Below are positions 60,966 to 64,000 of a DNA stretch of 64,000 bases, in pieces. Within the stretch, counting starts at the first letter, position 1, and every line of letters starts with the position of its first letter. A model generated the notes under the pieces. The model saw nothing but the letters and a program-made list of their open reading frames with translations, was not told the DNA's origin and made no database searches. The DNA lies in the NCBI GenBank assembly GCA_040770625.1, contig JAXGIW010000005.1, positions 1 to 64,000 of the forward strand, written 5' to 3'. The stretch is from 58-81 sp012729145 (lineage in GTDB: Bacteria > Synergistota > Synergistia > Synergistales > Thermovirgaceae). The position numbers and the translations under genes are program-made.

Positions 60966-62645
60966 ATGACAAGGAGAGTGAAGACAGGAGAGATACTCCT
61001 GGTTGCCGTGGTTATGACGGTCCTCTCAGCTGCCACGGCTTTTGCGCTGCCTGACCTGGTCGCCTGGGTAGGTCACAGGGGCGTTCCAGTGGAGAGGGGT
61101 GACCAGATAGTCATACCATTCTCAGTGACCGTTCAGAACAGGGGTACCGAACCCGCCCCGCCTTTCAAGATCAGCGTAGAGTATGAAGTTGTTTCCGGAG
61201 GAATGGCAACCCTCAGGTCAGGGGCTGTGCCTTTCACTGTTTCAGGGCAGAGCGATCCCTGGCACCCCCGTACAACATCCCCACTTCCCAATGGACCACC
61301 CCCGGCAAGTACGGTCACCTTTACGGGGGAGGTCATACTCACCAGTACCCTTTCGGGAGCGGAGATCAGGATAAGGGCATTGGCTGATTCGACGGCTGGA
61401 GAGGAGTTCGCCGACCCGGTCGGAAGGGTCCGCGAATCGGATGAGACCAACAACCACACCCCCTGGGTCGACCTGCGACCCACTACAGGGAGCCCGGATC
61501 TTGTCCTTCGTAGCCAGACCAGACCCGCCTATTTCAATATCGAAGGAAGAAATATTGTAGAGGACAGATCCAGGGGTGGAGGATATTCCGCAACCATAGA
61601 GAACAGGGGCAACGCACCGGCGGGGCCTTTCAGCATTGCCGTGGAATACGAGGTAGTGCAGGCCGGGGAGCCCGAAGTTCCCACGCACGGACTTGTGGCG
61701 ATCATCCCCATGGAGGACCGATCCGTCGAAGGTCTCATGGTAGGGGGAACTCATACTTTCAACAACCTGGTGCTCAGGTTTCCCGATACTCTTGTCGGAA
61801 GCCGCATCAAGATAAGAATAAGGATCGACGATGCGAACGCCGTGAATGAGACGGACGAGTTCAATAATGAAGGACCCTGGAGCCCGTTATTCTTTCTCCC
61901 CCGACGGATCGAGTCCAGGACCATACCGGGGACGCTGCTGCTGAGGAGTCTCGGAGCAGCGTTGAGGGGGTCAATCCACCTGAACAACTTTGCTGGCCCA
62001 ACCAGTGATTTCCAACTGGATAACGAACCTTTCCGCGAGAACGATTCCTGGATAAGGGTAGGGTCCTGGGAGGAGCGCTTTACCCCGGAAAGGTTCATTT
62101 ACGGTTCAGGTGCGACAGAAAGCAGGTATTACCTGAACGATATCAACGGTGATTTCGGTGGTCCCGGGGCAATGTATTTCTGGGGCGAAAAGATCGCCAT
62201 GAAAACAGTCTTTGAGACCGGTGGCGATCACGAGATACGAGGGTGGGAGTATACCTGGCCCAATTGGTATGATTCTCCGCCGGATGTTGATCTGACAAGG
62301 ATAGAACTGGTCGTCGCATTAAGACCCATTATTCGCGACGGGCGCCTAAGTTACGACAGGGTCACCGTTGCACCTACAATAGAATTGACGCTTCACGGTT
62401 TCTGGGAGTTCATTGACGAAGCTTTCCTGAGCCGGGGTATCCAGGACCCGCTCAGGAACATGATGCATACCGAGATCAGGAACAAGTTCGAAGCGCTGCT
62501 TATGTCCGAGGAGATAAGGAGGCTGGCAGAGGATGAGATGGAAAGGATCATTGCCCCTTCCAGGGTATCCATGAGGATAAAAAAGCTTACATCGGTCCGT
62601 GTTACTGGGGATGCATTGACAATTTCATATGAAGTTGAGCCCTAG
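60966..62645 (+). CDS. Secreted protein with two CARDB-like domains
   Basis: A 559-residue secreted protein. The signal peptide is MTRRVKTGEILLVAVVMTVLSAATAFA. Two CARDB-like (cell-adhesion-related) beta domains follow: the first opens LPDLVAWVGHRG with FSVTVQNRGTEPAPPFKISVEYEV, and the second opens SPDLVLRSQTRP with YSATIENRGNAPAGPFSIAVEYEVV. The C-terminal ~240 residues (SLGAALRGSIHLNNFAGPTSDFQL... to YEVEP) are a separate domain I do not recognise. The ATG at 60966 follows GGAGG at 8 nt. It is exported, perhaps to the surface, and divergent from the S41 protease. Its partner or ligand is unknown. Confidence 0.75.
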   Translation: MTRRVKTGEILLVAVVMTVLSAATAFALPDLVAWVGHRGVPVERGDQIVIPFSVTVQNRGTEPAPPFKISVEYEVVSGGMATLRSGAVPFTVSGQSDPWHPRTTSPLPNGPPPASTVTFTGEVILTSTLSGAEIRIRALADSTAGEEFADPVGRVRESDETNNHTPWVDLRPTTGSPDLVLRSQTRPAYFNIEGRNIVEDRSRGGGYSATIENRGNAPAGPFSIAVEYEVVQAGEPEVPTHGLVAIIPMEDRSVEGLMVGGTHTFNNLVLRFPDTLVGSRIKIRIRIDDANAVNETDEFNNEGPWSPLFFLPRRIESRTIPGTLLLRSLGAALRGSIHLNNFAGPTSDFQLDNEPFRENDSWIRVGSWEERFTPERFIYGSGATESRYYLNDINGDFGGPGAMYFWGEKIAMKTVFETGGDHEIRGWEYTWPNWYDSPPDVDLTRIELVVALRPIIRDGRLSYDRVTVAPTIELTLHGFWEFIDEAFLSRGIQDPLRNMMHTEIRNKFEALLMSEEIRRLAEDEMERIIAPSRVSMRIKKLTSVRVTGDALTISYEVEP

Positions 62646-62656
62646 GCAGGATCTGT

Positions 62657-62689
62657 AAATGGCCCGCCCCCTGAGGAGGCGGGCCATTT
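62657..62689 (+). terminator. Terminator after the CARDB protein gene
   Basis: AAATGGCCCGCC and GGCGGGCCATTT form a perfect 12-bp stem with a 9-nt loop, 11 nt after the stop codon, followed by a T-rich TTTCTGTTTG. Confidence 0.85.
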
Positions 62690-62764
62690 CTGTTTGCTGT
62701 CGTGGAGGATTGATGCATAATAAAAGGGTCGGGAAATTGTCCGGTCTTGCGGAGGAGGATAACC

Positions 62765-63760
62765 ATGCCAGCGGAAAGGAAGACAGTTATTATCGAACCG
62801 GAAGGACCAAATGAATGGTATCGACCCCTTGAAGACTACGGAAGTGTGGAATTCTTTTGTCCTGAAGGTCCGATAGGGCCTGGACTTGTCAGGGAGGTGG
62901 CCCGGGGCGCGGATGCAGTTGTCATTACCTCCAGTTGTGGTCTTTCCGCTGACGATATGGACGCCCTCCCCTCATTGAAGATCATTGCCAAATGCGGAGG
63001 GAAACCCTCGAGCGTGGATATTGATGCCGCTACCGCGAGGGGTGTGGCAGTGACCTACGTTCCGGAGGCCAATTCATCCACGGTGGCAGAGTTCACGGTC
63101 ATGCTCATGCTTGATTGCCTGAGGCGTTTCCCTTTTATATCTTCATCCATCGGGAAAGGTCTCAACCGCAATACAACGGACATGTTCGGCAAAGAACTCA
63201 GGGACAAAACGGTAGGGATCATCGGCTTCGGGGCGATCGGGAGGGAGGTCTCGAGACGACTGGCCGGTTTCGATTGCAGGATGGAGATCTTCGATCCTTT
63301 TTACAAACCCCGTGGAAGTGAGCCGGAGCACCTTTCTTTCAGGGGCAGGATCGAGGATCTTCTTCCCGAAGTGGACATCCTCAGCCTCCACTGCACGCTG
63401 AACGGATCCACGAGGGAGATGATCGGGGACCGGGAACTGGGGATGATGAAACACTCGGCCGGTATTATCAACACAGCCCGGGCACAGCTGATCGACGATA
63501 AGGCCCTTGAAAGGGCGCTAAAGGAGAGGAGGCTGGCTTTTGCGGCGCTGGATGTTTTTACCGTTGAACCGCCCGGACCTGACCATCCGCTTCTGGGACT
63601 GGAGAACGTTATCCTTACACCCCACCTTGCCTCCTGGACGCCGGAGGCACTTTTCAGGGAGGTCCGAGGTGCAGTCGATTCAGTTGTCGCCCTTTTCAGG
63701 GGAGAGGATATACCAGGTTTGATCAACCCGGAGTTCCGGGGCTTCCAGAGCGACCGGTGA
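62765..63760 (+). CDS. D-2-hydroxyacid dehydrogenase, PGDH-like
   Basis: A 331-residue NAD-dependent D-isomer 2-hydroxyacid dehydrogenase. The nucleotide fold has VGIIGFGAIGREVSRRLAGF (about 149-168). The catalytic Arg is in INTARAQLIDDKALE (about 235), Glu in VFTVEPPGPDHP (about 264), and His in LTPHLASWTPEA (about 283). GGAGGAGG precedes the ATG at 62765. It reduces a 2-oxoacid or oxidises a 2-hydroxyacid; phosphoglycerate dehydrogenase-like sequence does not fix the substrate, and no serine biosynthesis genes are beside it. It is transcribed alone as far as the window shows. Confidence 0.9.
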   Translation: MPAERKTVIIEPEGPNEWYRPLEDYGSVEFFCPEGPIGPGLVREVARGADAVVITSSCGLSADDMDALPSLKIIAKCGGKPSSVDIDAATARGVAVTYVPEANSSTVAEFTVMLMLDCLRRFPFISSSIGKGLNRNTTDMFGKELRDKTVGIIGFGAIGREVSRRLAGFDCRMEIFDPFYKPRGSEPEHLSFRGRIEDLLPEVDILSLHCTLNGSTREMIGDRELGMMKHSAGIINTARAQLIDDKALERALKERRLAFAALDVFTVEPPGPDHPLLGLENVILTPHLASWTPEALFREVRGAVDSVVALFRGEDIPGLINPEFRGFQSDR

Positions 63761-63771
63761 AGTCTGGGCTT

Positions 63772-64000
63772 TTAACGGAATTTTTCGGTTACGTCGTCCA
63801 GATCCTGCGCCCTGGTAGCGTCGAGAGGGATTTTCTTCATGAAGTCTGCTTCGAAGTCCAGGCGGCCCAGATCGATCATCCTTACCCGCCTGTTGAAAGC
63901 TGTGTGGTAATAGGTCAGTCTGTTCCTTGTGTCATGGCATACGGTCCATGATGTCCCTGAGGGAAGGTTCTCCACGTATGAAAGATCGGTGCCCGTCTCG
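63772..64000 (-). CDS. Choloylglycine-hydrolase-like protein, C-terminal end (cut by window)
   Basis: The last 75 codons of a gene that enters from beyond the right edge; the frame is open to position 64000. It reads SYVENLPSGTSWTVCHDTRNRL, then YYHTAFNRRVRMIDLGRLDF and a hydrophilic end. The W-T-V-x-D, Y-x-x-T-x-x-N-x-x-[IV]-R-x-[IV]-D-L pattern matches the end of choloylglycine hydrolase/penicillin V acylase-type Ntn hydrolases. The catalytic N-terminal Cys would lie outside the window. The family call rests on a short stretch. Confidence 0.6.
   Translation of the reverse strand, partial: ETGTDLSYVENLPSGTSWTVCHDTRNRLTYYHTAFNRRVRMIDLGRLDFEADFMKKIPLDATRAQDLDDVTEKFR

Overview
The window looks like a chromosomal segment of an anaerobic, amino-acid- and peptide-fermenting bacterium with two membranes, most likely a member of the Synergistota. 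The reasons are: a ferredoxin-linked 2-oxoacid oxidoreductase, superoxide reductase and flavodiiron protein in place of catalase and respiratory genes, many M20/M24 peptidases and PLP enzymes, a DUF3798-type binding protein, and an AsmA/TamB-like giant protein that implies an outer membrane. This assignment is inference; no rRNA or other decisive marker lies in the window. There is no CRISPR array, phage, intact insertion sequence or tRNA that I can see.

Layout. 0.2-3.2 kb: an aminotransferase and a split transketolase (minus strand). 3.3-4.1 kb: two and a bit copies of a 159-bp tandem repeat, then a free-standing structured RNA gene with its own promoter and terminator. 4.1-12.3 kb: a nitroreductase and a minus-strand operon of a BMP-type ABC importer (DUF3798 binding protein, double ATPase, two permeases) followed by a proline peptidase and a PepV-like dipeptidase, probably a peptide uptake and degradation unit, with a divergent GntR regulator. 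13.3-23.5 kb: a LysR regulator divergent from a seven-gene operon: two YgeY-like M20 hydrolases (the first lacking key catalytic residues), a threonine-synthase-like enzyme, GlyA, an unassigned PLP enzyme, Fhs and FolD. Together these could split an amino-acid-like compound and recover ATP from its one-carbon unit as formate. 23.5-30.2 kb: a MATE exporter, MarR regulator, an overlooked Cys-rich small membrane protein, and a c-di-GMP sensor gene broken by an in-frame TGA. 30.3-34.5 kb: carbonic anhydrase, C-S lyase, sirtuin and an NCS2 nucleobase permease behind a LacI-type palindrome.

34.5-39.5 kb is an oxygen-defence operon: superoxide reductase, ferritin, flavin reductase, flavodiiron protein, two proteins of unknown function and an MntP manganese exporter. 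39.6-44.6 kb: PanB, an orphan ParA ATPase and a P-type cation ATPase broken by a frameshift in its membrane domain. 44.7-47.7 kb: a four-subunit 2-oxoacid:ferredoxin oxidoreductase. 48-50 kb: an RpiR regulator with an ornithine-cyclodeaminase-like enzyme. 50-53.5 kb: two tandem PilT-type ATPases, one fused to a PAS-like domain. 53.6-54.3 kb: a PIN toxin/antitoxin pair with a clear operator. 54.5-64 kb: a C39-like protein, the AsmA-like envelope protein, an S41 protease, a secreted CARDB protein, a 2-hydroxyacid dehydrogenase and the end of a choloylglycine-hydrolase-like gene cut by the window edge.

The most interesting items are the one-carbon/PLP operon with its apparently inactive M20 paralogue, the unassigned structured RNA, the two recently broken genes, the PAS-PilT fusion and the small Cys-rich membrane protein.
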